Position numbers and translations under genes: made by a program. From Pelomonas sp. BJYL3 (GTDB taxonomy: Bacteria > Pseudomonadota > Gammaproteobacteria > Burkholderiales > Burkholderiaceae_C), in NCBI RefSeq assembly GCF_027257975.1, contig NZ_JANZKX010000004.1, positions 1-64,000 of the forward strand: a stretch of 64,000 bases of DNA, read 5' to 3'. Shown piece by piece: positions 7,616 to 17,798 of this stretch (positions are counted from its first letter, which is position 1; every line of letters begins with the position of its first letter). The notes beneath the pieces were generated by a model. It worked only from the letters and a program-made list of their open reading frames with translations. It made no database searches and was not told where the DNA came from.

Positions 7616-8772
7616 GCCACCGCCTCCTGGCTCGCGCCCTCGGGCTGCATGTCATGGGCCGCGTTGTCGTCGGGGCGGGTGCGGAAGCTGCCTTGCCCGG
7701 CGCAGCTGGTGCAGCGGGAGCTGTCGCTGTCCCATTGCGCATCAGCCGGGCCAATGCCCACGAAGCTGACCTCGGAAGGATGGCGCCGCAGCTTCAATGC
7801 AGCACGCCACACGATGGAGAAGCGCTGGGCGTCGAGATCGAACAGCAAGGTATCCGGCACCAGGGCCAGCGGCTGAAGCGTTCCGTCACGCCGATGCACA
7901 TGGGCCCACAGGCGATCCAGGCGTGGCAGCTGGAAACTCAGCTTGGCCTGCCCTGCCACCAGTCCTTCCAGCACCACCGGCTCGCCACCTCGCAACTGAG
8001 CCAGCTGCTGATCCGGCGCGGCGGCCTGGTTGTACTGCTCATCAAAATCCTGGGGAAGGAAAGGGAATACCTCCTTCTGCCAGGCCTCATCGTAGGTGCC
8101 GGCATGGCGGCGGCGCGACCCGGCATACGGTGGCAACGCACCCAGGGCGTGAGGCGCCGCCTTGCTGTCGGGCGCCTTGATGCGCGGCTTCTCTGCCTCG
8201 ATCTGCGGAGCCGGCTCACCGTCGCAAAGCGACAGGGTCTGGGGTCCGAACCAGCCCCTGCCGTCCGGATTGTCCGCATGGGCCTCGATGATCTGGCGCT
8301 CCCCGCCCAGGCCTCGCCGAACCTGGCTGCGAGTGCCGCCCAGCGCGGCGCCGTAGTGCAGAGGCACGGTCAGTGTTGGCTCTGCGTCGCCAAGCGAAAC
8401 AACGCCCAGCAGGCGCTGCCAGTTTCGGGGCCCATGCAGCCGCGCGGACTTGCGCAACTCACCGACCTGAAAGCGGCACACCCAGGACCGCTCTGGGCGG
8501 CCACTCGGGCTGTGGGCCATGCCATCGAACAGGATGTCGCAGCGCGGCTTGAAGCGAGCCAGGTCGTTGGCGACGCGCAGCGCTTTGGCCGGCGCCTCGT
8601 CCCACCGATCACTCATCTCGATCTCAGGCGGCAGCAGCGGCCGCGGCCGCTGACCTGGCATCGGAATCGTCCATGCGGCTTTGGCAATCACGACCAGGTA
8701 CTCCCAGCCCTGTGCGTCCAGCCCGGGCGTCAGATGCCCACGCCAGTACTTTGAATGCGTCGTCAGTTGCAT
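7612..8772 (-). CDS. DUF2169 effector adaptor
   Basis: A 386-residue cytoplasmic protein of the DUF2169 family: N-terminal beta-rich domain (GWEYLVVIAKAAWTIP, FKPRCDILFDGMAHSP, ARLHGPRNWQ), a central PFLPQDFDEQYNQAAAPDQQ block and a C-terminal HPSEVSFVGIGPADAQWDSDSSRCTSC tail. DUF2169 proteins are known adaptors that couple PAAR-linked effectors to their VgrG. The gene lies between the DUF6484 gene (nine-base gap) and the ketosynthase-like gene (ATGA overlap), as in many related clusters. It probably recruits the DUF4150 tip and the GHH2 nuclease to the VgrG of this operon. Confidence 0.88.
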   Translation of the reverse strand: MQLTTHSKYWRGHLTPGLDAQGWEYLVVIAKAAWTIPMPGQRPRPLLPPEIEMSDRWDEAPAKALRVANDLARFKPRCDILFDGMAHSPSGRPERSWVCRFQVGELRKSARLHGPRNWQRLLGVVSLGDAEPTLTVPLHYGAALGGTRSQVRRGLGGERQIIEAHADNPDGRGWFGPQTLSLCDGEPAPQIEAEKPRIKAPDSKAAPHALGALPPYAGSRRRHAGTYDEAWQKEVFPFLPQDFDEQYNQAAAPDQQLAQLRGGEPVVLEGLVAGQAKLSFQLPRLDRLWAHVHRRDGTLQPLALVPDTLLFDLDAQRFSIVWRAALKLRRHPSEVSFVGIGPADAQWDSDSSRCTSCAGQGSFRTRPDDNAAHDMQPEGASQEAVA

Positions 8773-8781
8773 CGCTCGCGT

Positions 8782-9309
8782 TCAGTTGACGTGCACTGAG
8801 CCACCAAGAATCCGCTGCGTGGCCTCTGCCTGCGAGTGGATGTCCGTGCCTCTCAGCTGGATCAGCCCATCGGCCTGCAGCACGATGGCAGCCTCACCGC
8901 AACGAAGCTCAAGCTCCTGCTGGGCCTCCACAACCACACGGCGCCCATGAACCTCGGCTGTCTCCGCAGACGTGAGAACCGTCCTCGCCGACGCTTCCTG
9001 CCCTGGCCTCCAGATGCAGCCCAGCACGAGCCCACGCCCGTCACCCAGCAGACTGACGGCGTGCTCCTGGCCACATGCCGCGTCGTCAAGTGCGACCAGC
9101 GCCGCCTGCACGGCGATTCGCCCCATGCCGGGGGCATCGACAAACCAGTCATCCCCCTGTGCGCTTCGCCCAAGGGTGCCGAGCAGCACCTGTCCGACAA
9201 CGGGCTGGCTTGCAGCAACGACCGAGTCAAGCACAGCCATCTTCTCCCGCGCGACCATCGACTGCTCTGAGCTGAGGTCCATGGCCTCGTTCATCTGAGT
9301 GAGGCTCAT
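8782..9309 (-). CDS. DUF6484 T6SS accessory protein
   Basis: A 175-residue protein starting three bases after the vgrG stop. A domain at about 35-105 (GQVLLGTL, FVDAPG, RIAVQAALVAL, VSLLGDGRGLVLGCIWRP) fits the DUF6484 family found beside VgrG and DUF2169 genes. The rest is beta-strand-rich, with repeated short strands (VVVEAQQELELRCGEAAIVL) that resemble the C-terminal DUF2345-like strands of VgrG. No signal peptide. It probably helps in spike or effector assembly; its biochemical role is not known to me. Confidence 0.75.
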   Translation of the reverse strand: MSLTQMNEAMDLSSEQSMVAREKMAVLDSVVAASQPVVGQVLLGTLGRSAQGDDWFVDAPGMGRIAVQAALVALDDAACGQEHAVSLLGDGRGLVLGCIWRPGQEASARTVLTSAETAEVHGRRVVVEAQQELELRCGEAAIVLQADGLIQLRGTDIHSQAEATQRILGGSVHVN

Positions 9310-9312
9310 TGC

Positions 9313-11523
9313 TCAGTTCTCCTGAATCTTTTCACCCTTGAGCGTGATCTCCGCCTCAGCGTTGAACTCCTGCTTGCCGGAGGTGCCCAGGCTGAAGGTG
9401 CTGCCATTGATCGTGATCGTCCCATCCGACTTCATCGTCAGGCTCGCCTTGCCCACCGTGATGCTGAGCTCGTCGCCGGCCTCGATGGTGTAGGTCTTGC
9501 CCACCGTGGTGCTCTTGCTCATGCCGATCTGGGCGCTCTGGTTCAGCGCCACGGTCGTGTTCATGGCTGCGCCGACGGTGGTCTGGTAGGCCAGGCCGAT
9601 GCTCAGAGCCTTGGCCAGACCGATGGTCTCGGCCTTGGCGAGCGCGATGGTTTCGGTCTTGGCCCCGCCGATCGTCACGCTCCGATTCGACCCAATGCTC
9701 ACCGTCTGGTTCTGCCCGATCGTGATGGTCTCGTTCTGCCCCACGTCCTCGGTGCGGTTGTCCCCGATGCTGATCGTCTCGTTGTGGTCCACCCGCTCCT
9801 TGCGGTCGTTGTGCACCGTGATCGTCTCGTCGTGGTCCACGGTCTCGGTGCGGTCGTGCTTCACGTGCACCGTCTCGTCGTGGTCAATCGTCTTGCTGCG
9901 GTCGTGGCCCACCCAGTGGCTCTCGTCGTGCTCGACCTCGATGCGCTGGTCCTTCTCGGCGTGCAGCCAGACCTCTTCCTGGCCCTTCTTGTCCTCGAAG
10001 CGGATCGCGTTGGCGTTCTCGTAGCCGCCGCCCTTGCTGGAGCGGCTCAGGATGCCCGTCTGCGTCTTGTTGGCCGGCAGCTCCCAGGGCGGCATGTTTT
10101 CCTGGTTGTAGACGCGGCCCGTGATCAGCGGGCGGTCCGGGTTGCCGTCCAGGAACTGCACCAGCACCTCCTGCCCGATGCGCGGGATCGCCACGAAGCC
10201 GAAGTTGCTGCCCGCCCAGGTCGAGGCCACGCGCACCCAGGCGCTGCTCTTGTCATCGAACGTGCCCTCGCGGTCCCAGTGGAACTGCACGCGCACGCGG
10301 CCGTATTCGTCGGTGTGGATCTCCTCGCCCGCGGGCCCCACCACGAGGGCCGTCTGCAGGCCGTAGATCTTGGGCTCGACGGAGTTGTAGCCCGGCCCGG
10401 GGCGCCAGGGCACCTTCTTGCGCAGGCAGCGGAAAGCGTTGCTGTAGTGCGCCGGCTGGTCGGCCCCCTGGCCCAGGCTGTAGTTGTTGCGGGCGAAGTG
10501 GTGGACATGGACCACCAGGAACTCGGCGTCCGAGGCGCTCGCGCCGAGACTCTCGAAATCGAAATGACCGGTCAGCGTGAAGGTGCGCCCCGGCTGTGCG
10601 CTGCGCTCGTTGCTGGAAGCCTCGAAGAGCTTGCCCTGGGCCTCGATGGCCTCCATGCGCTGGCGCGTGAGCATGCTGCCGGCGCCTGCGTCCGCAAAGC
10701 CGTAGGCCCCCGCAAACTCATAGACCTCCAGGCGCGGCACGTCGCCCTGGCTGTTGATGCTGGGCGTATCCGCCTGCTGCGGCCGCGGCTTCTTGAAGTC
10801 GAAGCTGCGACTGGTGTAGTGGTTGGAGGACAGAACGCGCAGAGGCACCAGGCGGTGGATGCCGTCGTCATCCAGCGAGCCGGCTTCGTCCTGCCACTGC
10901 ATGGTCGGCGCACCGTCGATCGGAGCGCACTGCGCGCCGCTGTCGTCCGCCAGCACCAGGGTATGGCCGTCCTCGCGGTGCTCGTACCAGTAAAACACAC
11001 CCATGTGCTCCCAGCGGCGGTGCACATAGTTGTAGTCCGTCTCACCAAACTGGCAGGCATCCGTCATCACAGGGTCCGCGCCCTGCACGCGCCAGCTCCA
11101 GTCCTGCGCCTCGTAGTCACCAAAGATGCTGGCGGTCTGGTCCTGAACCGAGGCTTGATGGAAGAGGAAGTTGTCCCGCCGCAGGTGCAGGAAGGCCAGC
11201 CACGGGCGCAGCACCATCTGGTAGCGTGCCAGCCCGCCGTCCACGCCCTGCAGGCTGAACTCGAACACGTAGCCATTGAAGTGACGGAGCCCGCCGTCCT
11301 CCCTCACCATGGAGATGGTCACCATCTTGCCGATGAGGGACTTGAGCTCCAGCGAAGCGTCGTCGGACACCAGCTGCACCCGGAACTCGAAATCCCGCGA
11401 CAGGTACTCGGTCGCATGCAGCTCCTGCGGCAGCAGGCTGGCCTGCGGGCCATCCTCCCGAGGAAACTTCAGGCGCAGGAAGCGGCCGGATTGGAGATGA
11501 CCGAAGAATTGACCCAGACTCAT
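9313..11523 (-). CDS. vgrG: VgrG (TssI) spike protein
   Basis: A 736-residue VgrG. The N-terminal gp27-like part covers roughly residues 1-380 (LKFPREDG, FGETDYNYVHRRWEHMGVFYWYEH). The gp5-like OB fold follows at about 395-470 (GPAGEEIHTDEYGRVRVQFHWDREG, IPRIGQEVLVQFLDGNPDRPLITGRVYN). A long C-terminal beta-helix needle made of short repeats with HDET, HDRT, IGQN and IGSN units runs from about 530 to the end. There is no extra enzymatic C-terminal domain, so effectors must be carried non-covalently, consistent with the PAAR-like, DUF2169 and DUF6484 genes downstream. VgrG trimers crown the Hcp tube and are fired through the target envelope. Confidence 0.95.
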   Translation of the reverse strand: MSLGQFFGHLQSGRFLRLKFPREDGPQASLLPQELHATEYLSRDFEFRVQLVSDDASLELKSLIGKMVTISMVREDGGLRHFNGYVFEFSLQGVDGGLARYQMVLRPWLAFLHLRRDNFLFHQASVQDQTASIFGDYEAQDWSWRVQGADPVMTDACQFGETDYNYVHRRWEHMGVFYWYEHREDGHTLVLADDSGAQCAPIDGAPTMQWQDEAGSLDDDGIHRLVPLRVLSSNHYTSRSFDFKKPRPQQADTPSINSQGDVPRLEVYEFAGAYGFADAGAGSMLTRQRMEAIEAQGKLFEASSNERSAQPGRTFTLTGHFDFESLGASASDAEFLVVHVHHFARNNYSLGQGADQPAHYSNAFRCLRKKVPWRPGPGYNSVEPKIYGLQTALVVGPAGEEIHTDEYGRVRVQFHWDREGTFDDKSSAWVRVASTWAGSNFGFVAIPRIGQEVLVQFLDGNPDRPLITGRVYNQENMPPWELPANKTQTGILSRSSKGGGYENANAIRFEDKKGQEEVWLHAEKDQRIEVEHDESHWVGHDRSKTIDHDETVHVKHDRTETVDHDETITVHNDRKERVDHNETISIGDNRTEDVGQNETITIGQNQTVSIGSNRSVTIGGAKTETIALAKAETIGLAKALSIGLAYQTTVGAAMNTTVALNQSAQIGMSKSTTVGKTYTIEAGDELSITVGKASLTMKSDGTITINGSTFSLGTSGKQEFNAEAEITLKGEKIQEN

Positions 11524-11550
11524 GGCGGCACTCGTTGAAATGATGGGAGG

Positions 11551-11934
11551 TCAGCGATGGCGCTGAATCTCGGTCGCGGGAATGAGCCGCGCCTCCGGGC
11601 CCTGCCCCACATGAAGGCCCGCAGCGTCCCAGGTCAGGCGACCCCAGCGTTGCACGGCATCCTCCGGCGTCGCGACGGTCCCGAGCAACACGGGCTCCAT
11701 CTCCTGACGGACCCAAAGGCTGGGCCGGTCGATGTACAGGCGAAGCCGGACGTCATAGCCCTGCGCGGCAGGCTCGAGCACGACGTAGGCCCCATAGAGC
11801 GCCTTGCCCATGGGCCCATCCCCCCAGCTCACCGCGACCAGACGATCCCCGAAGGTGGCCCGGGGGTAGAGATAGGCCACGGCGCCGATCAGCAGCGCCA
11901 CGCAGGCAATCAAGATGATGACCATTCGGTTCAT
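11551..11934 (-). CDS. Membrane-anchored small protein; candidate immunity partner
   Basis: A 127-residue protein with an N-terminal hydrophobic segment (about residues 4-24) that acts as an uncleaved anchor or signal peptide, followed by a soluble domain with YVVLEPAAQGYDVRLRLYIDRP. This predicts a periplasm-facing inner-membrane protein. The ATG at 11934 overlaps the stop of the 226-aa gene (ATGA), so the two are translationally coupled, and the vgrG start follows after 27 bases. I do not recognise the family. A periplasmic anchored protein immediately downstream of a soluble unknown protein and upstream of vgrG is the usual layout for an effector and its immunity protein. Confidence 0.7.
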   Translation of the reverse strand: MNRMVIILIACVALLIGAVAYLYPRATFGDRLVAVSWGDGPMGKALYGAYVVLEPAAQGYDVRLRLYIDRPSLWVRQEMEPVLLGTVATPEDAVQRWGRLTWDAAGLHVGQGPEARLIPATEIQRHR

Positions 11935-12611
11935 TGGGACAGGGATGCAAAGGGATTCGGGGCGGGCGCGACCGGCTTGGCCTGCCAACTGAGGTCCTGG
12001 GCGATGCTGCCCTTGACGTCATATTCCCGGGCGTAGCACTGCCGGTGGAACTGCTGCATGAAGGCGTCCGTCACGGTGACTCCCGCGATCTGCACCTTCT
12101 TGCCGCCATCCCAGTTGTAGCGGTCATAGAAGTGGAATTCGAATCTCAGCTGGAGCATCTGCCCTTGAGGCGAGACCGTCTTGCGAACTCGCCCGCTCCC
12201 CCAGTAGGAATAGCCACCGATGGCAAAGAACAGGTTGCGGTCCACGGACTGGCGGAAGTAGCCATGCCCGAGGCGGCTGGAGTTGAACTCATGCTCGCCG
12301 GGCGGCAGGGTCTCCGCGAAGCGCTTGGCGGCCTCCACCTCCTCGGCCATCTGTTGCCGCAGCTGCGCGGACTTGCCCAGCAGGGCCGGCATGTCGAGAT
12401 TGAGATCCCGGCCCGTGTTGTTCATGTAGTGCTGCATGTGCCTGACGGCGTCCGTCCCGATGGACACGCTGAGCGCGCCGGTGTCCATCGCCATCTCCAG
12501 GGCCCGCTTGTAGACGAGCAGATTGGCCGTCTGGGGCGCGGAGCACCACGCACCGGAACCGACGTCCGGCCGGATGCTGGGGCCGTCCTTACCCAGCCGG
12601 TAGTCAGGCAT
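11931..12611 (-). CDS. Uncharacterised soluble protein; candidate T6SS effector
   Basis: A 226-residue protein without signal peptide. The first 100 residues are helical (LVYKRALEMAMDTGALSV, QLRQQMAEEVEAAKRFAE). The second half is beta-rich with a conserved-looking aromatic block FHFYDRYNWDGG at about 159-170 and FHRQCYAREYDVKGS at 188-202. The tail is Ala/Pro-rich. I do not recognise the family and cannot name catalytic residues; the Asp/His/Tyr cluster could be an active site. Its start overlaps the upstream 54-aa gene by eight bases and its stop overlaps the membrane-anchored gene by four, forming a coupled trio just upstream of vgrG. An effector acting in the target periplasm is one reading; a VgrG-associated accessory protein is another. 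Confidence 0.65.
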   Translation of the reverse strand: MPDYRLGKDGPSIRPDVGSGAWCSAPQTANLLVYKRALEMAMDTGALSVSIGTDAVRHMQHYMNNTGRDLNLDMPALLGKSAQLRQQMAEEVEAAKRFAETLPPGEHEFNSSRLGHGYFRQSVDRNLFFAIGGYSYWGSGRVRKTVSPQGQMLQLRFEFHFYDRYNWDGGKKVQIAGVTVTDAFMQQFHRQCYAREYDVKGSIAQDLSWQAKPVAPAPNPFASLSQ

Positions 12612-12768
12612 GCAAGGCCTCGACGCAGCTCAGCAGCTCGGTGGAGGAAAGGGGCGCAAGAGAATGGATGGCGCCAGTTGCAGCAGACTGCAGCCCGAAC
12701 TGGGCTGGCCCATGCAGCAGGAACGAACGCAGCAAACCGACCGCGCGGACCAGCGCTTGTGATGACAT
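12604..12768 (-). CDS. 54-aa leader gene of the VgrG operon
   Basis: A short reading frame of 54 codons from ATG 12768 to TGA 12604. It has a strong ribosome-binding sequence (GGGAGGAA) about six bases before the ATG, and its stop lies inside the ATGCCTGA start of the 226-aa gene, giving an eight-base overlap. The product is mildly amphipathic and helical, with LVRAVGLLRSFLL near the N-terminus and one Cys near the C-terminus. It has no recognised family. The SD sequence, overlap and coding-like codons argue that it is a true gene and the first of the operon; it may be a chaperone for the 226-aa protein or a translational leader. Confidence 0.6.
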   Translation of the reverse strand: MSSQALVRAVGLLRSFLLHGPAQFGLQSAATGAIHSLAPLSSTELLSCVEALHA

Positions 12769-13136
12769 TGTTGATTCCTCCCTGGCGCAGGTCCAGTCGC
12801 TTGCCCCGGCCTGGCCGCACAGCGCCCGTTCGGGGGCGCCGTGCTGCTTCTACTTCGAAACCGCTCCCCAGGCTCGGCGCCAACGATCTACGTCAGTGCC
12901 TCAGCTTCCAACCGTGTACTTGAGTGGCCATGCGGCCTGAGGGGCGGCGGACGAATTGTTTCAAGCGCATCGGGAAAAGTCCGCAAGCAGGTGCTTCACG
13001 GCGAAAGCGAATGTTTCAAGGGCAAATGAATGTGCCGCATTTGCCGTTCTGCCTCCCCTCGATTCCAGGGGTTTGAGACGCTCTGCCGAGTCAGCGCAGG
13101 GAACTCGCGCCTTCTCGACGCTCACCTGTGCACCGC
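12769..13136. other. Intergenic region upstream of the VgrG operon
   Basis: No convincing coding frame was found on either strand. It should hold the promoter of the minus-strand effector operon, but no clear -35/-10 or -24/-12 pair can be assigned by eye. An inverted repeat with eight-base arms lies at 13021-13028 and 13038-13045 (GGCAAATG/CATTTGCC, nine-base loop). It is not followed by a T-run, so a terminator role for the ankyrin gene is only possible. Confidence 0.5.
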
Positions 13137-14069
13137 TCAGGGCAAGGCTCCGTTCACCAGCAGCAGGTCCACCAACTCCTGATGCCCACCCTGCATCGCC
13201 AGCCCCAGTGCACTCAGGCCCGCGTTGTCCCGCAGATCGGTGCGCGCGCCATGGGCCAGCAGGGCACGCGCCAGGACCAGGGCGTTGTAGCGCGCGGCAT
13301 GCATCAGGGCTGTTCGACCCCGCCCATCCGCCTGGTCCACCGGACAGCCATGGGCAAGCAGCAGACGCATCCACGGGTCCAGGGACTCGGGCGCCTGCGT
13401 GACTGCGGCGGGCAGCTCCTGCCAGAGCGTCAGGTCGACGGGGTCGTCCCGTGGCTGCGGGTCCGCCCCCAGCGCCAGCAGGGCCTGGGCCTGCGGGAAG
13501 CGCGCCAGCAGGACGGCCAGGCGAAGCGGCGAAGTCCTTCTTGTGACGCCGCCCTCACCGTCGACGGCATCGGCACCGTCGATGCGGGCCCCCGACTGCA
13601 CCAGCAGCTGGATCGCCTCCGGCTCCGCCTTTGCGATGACCGCCAGCAGCAGCGGCGTCAAGGGAGCCTCGGGGAACTCGCGCAGGGAGAAGCTGGCATT
13701 CAGATCCGCGGCCGGACGCGGGAGCAGCAGCTGCAGAGTCGGCAGGTCCCGGCGCATGAGGGACAGGGCGAGCAGCGATTGCCAGGTCGGGCGCGGCAGG
13801 GTCGCGACCGGCCGCTGGCTCAGCGCCTGACGCAGCGGCTCCTGCAGGTGCTGGCGAGCCATCTCCAGCAGCTGGGCGTCGGTGGCCACGGGCTTGGCAT
13901 GCGCTGGGGCGCCTTCAGCAGACAGGCACACCCAGGCCAGGCCCAGGAGTACGCCCCAGGCAAGACCACGGAAGGCCGCGCGCGTCCGGCTCAGCCCAGG
14001 CATGTCCGTCACCGGCCGGTGACCTGCACGCAGGCGTGGCCCTCGGGGAGCGGACAGGCTGGCGCGCAT
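13137..14069 (-). CDS. Secreted or membrane-anchored ankyrin-repeat protein
   Basis: A protein of 310 residues. A hydrophobic segment (about 33-48, GLAWGVLLGLAWVCLSA) followed by small residues suggests a signal peptide with an Arg-rich lead. A start at ATG 14003 would give a more typical signal peptide, but ATG 14069 is coupled to the preceding stop as TGATG and has GCAGG upstream. The remainder contains ankyrin repeats, clearest at the C-terminus (DGRGRTALMHAARYNALVLARALLAHGARTDL split over two units, then NAGLSALGLAMQGGHQELVDLLL). Ankyrin proteins near T6SS or Rhs genes are often periplasmic binding or immunity partners; that role is inferred here from location only. Confidence 0.75.
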   Translation of the reverse strand: MRASLSAPRGPRLRAGHRPVTDMPGLSRTRAAFRGLAWGVLLGLAWVCLSAEGAPAHAKPVATDAQLLEMARQHLQEPLRQALSQRPVATLPRPTWQSLLALSLMRRDLPTLQLLLPRPAADLNASFSLREFPEAPLTPLLLAVIAKAEPEAIQLLVQSGARIDGADAVDGEGGVTRRTSPLRLAVLLARFPQAQALLALGADPQPRDDPVDLTLWQELPAAVTQAPESLDPWMRLLLAHGCPVDQADGRGRTALMHAARYNALVLARALLAHGARTDLRDNAGLSALGLAMQGGHQELVDLLLVNGALP

Positions 14070-14575
14070 CAACGGGCCTGCAGGCGCGTCGTCAAGGACG
14101 CCCGTGCGATGTAGCCGTGACGGGCAAGTCCGCGAGGCGCGGCTTCGCTGTCCTGCGAGAACAGCAGCCGTGCCGCCAGATGTTGGCCGACGGCGCCACC
14201 GGCAACGCCGCCAACGAGACCGACCGCAACGAGTCCCCAGCCCCCGGTCACCGCGCCGACCGCCAATGCAGAACCCAGGGCCCCGCCGCCCAGACCGTCA
14301 GCCAAAAACACACGGCCACCGTACTCAACGCCACGCTCCTTTGCCAGTCCGCCCGATGCTCGATCGCCTGCCGGCCCCCCCCCGGATGTCCGATGCCAGC
14401 ACCTCGGCGTCCAGGAAGTCCCGCAGCCGGCGCGGCGGACGCAATGCCAGCCAGGGATGCCGTTCGGCTTCGAAGGCCGTCCTGTCCACGCATCGAAGCC
14501 GTGCCGCGCGCTCCCGTAGCGGGTTCCATGCCTGCCGTCGCCAACGCGCTGGAACGCAAGGTTCTTGCTTCCACG
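14069..14575 (-). pseudogene. Gene broken by a frameshift at a run of nine C; glycine-zipper C-terminus
   Basis: Two good coding segments lie in different frames. The upstream segment (ending near 14390) reads about 45 residues including RDFLDAEVLASDIRG. The downstream segment (from about 14372 to 14069) reads GGLAKERGVEYGG and then a Gly/Ala-rich glycine-zipper membrane region (GLVGGVAGGAVGQHLAARLL). They meet at a run of nine C on the plus strand (14375-14383); with eight C the frames would join. The cause may be a real mutation, slippage-based phase variation or a sequencing error. The N-terminus is unclear because the frame upstream overlaps the end of the 124-aa gene. Function unknown; glycine zippers occur in toxin and lipoprotein families. 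The stop is coupled to the ankyrin start. Confidence 0.55.
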
Positions 14576-14641
14576 AATGATGCAGGCCGCTGAACGGCCG
14601 ATATGAGCAGGCGGCACGTACCACGCGGCTTTGCGAACTGC

Positions 14642-15016
14642 TCACACCGTGCGGTGATCGAGTCCCTGCAGCGCCAGCAGCCGCAGCGGCTGCGGATGGA
14701 TCAGGGCACGCAGTTGCAGGGCACCCGCGCGCACCTCCAGCTGCCAGGGCGCGATGGCGCTGAGGCTCAGCGCTGCATTGCCCGGGCCGTCATCGAAGCG
14801 CAGGCTCCACCAGCCCTGCTGCATCTGGCGCAGCAGGGCCTGGGACTGGTCGCGCAGGCCCAGGTGGGCCTGCTGCAGCGCCTGCACGAGCAGGACCGGC
14901 AGGCCGTTGGCCTCGGCGCCCGTGCTGGCCAGGGCCTGGCCCTGCTGCTGCTGCCAGTCGCCCGGCAGGCAGTGGGCGGCGCACTGCGCGAGGGTGGAAT
15001 CGCTGATGTCACTCAT
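14642..15016 (-). CDS. Small protein of unknown function downstream of ClpV
   Basis: A 124-residue soluble protein starting 27 bases after the clpV stop, with GAGGAG about eight bases before the ATG. It is rich in Gln, Leu and Ala, with a helical N-terminal half (LPVLLVQALQQAHLGLRDQSQALLRQ) and a beta-rich half (WWSLRFDD, WQLEVRAGALQL). I do not recognise a family. Its position makes it the last gene of the structural T6SS operon, so an accessory role with ClpV or in effector handling is possible but not shown. Confidence 0.65.
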   Translation of the reverse strand: MSDISDSTLAQCAAHCLPGDWQQQQGQALASTGAEANGLPVLLVQALQQAHLGLRDQSQALLRQMQQGWWSLRFDDGPGNAALSLSAIAPWQLEVRAGALQLRALIHPQPLRLLALQGLDHRTV

Positions 15017-15043
15017 GGCAATGGGCTCCTCGTGAGTGGCGAA

Positions 15044-17764
<2,721 letters not shown>

Positions 17765-17798
17765 GGATTCCTCTCCTGGTGTTCTTTGTCAAAGGGGT

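Noticed and set aside
9784-11538. Long plus-strand frame antisense to vgrG
   Set aside because: Same artefact; composition is a mirror of the vgrG codons and no domain can be seen.
12089-12135. Similarity of FYDRYNWDGG to the colicin M active-site pattern
   Set aside because: The His-Arg pair expected a few residues later is missing and the rest of the fold is not recognisable.
12641-13029. Short plus-strand frames in the spacer before the VgrG operon
   Set aside because: No ribosome site, no coding-like composition, and they overlap the better supported 54-codon gene on the minus strand.
14248-14574. Third-frame alternative for the broken gene (ends with a Trp-rich hydrophobic stretch)
   Set aside because: It would need one extra C rather than one fewer and gives a shorter product with weaker codon usage than the glycine-zipper frame.
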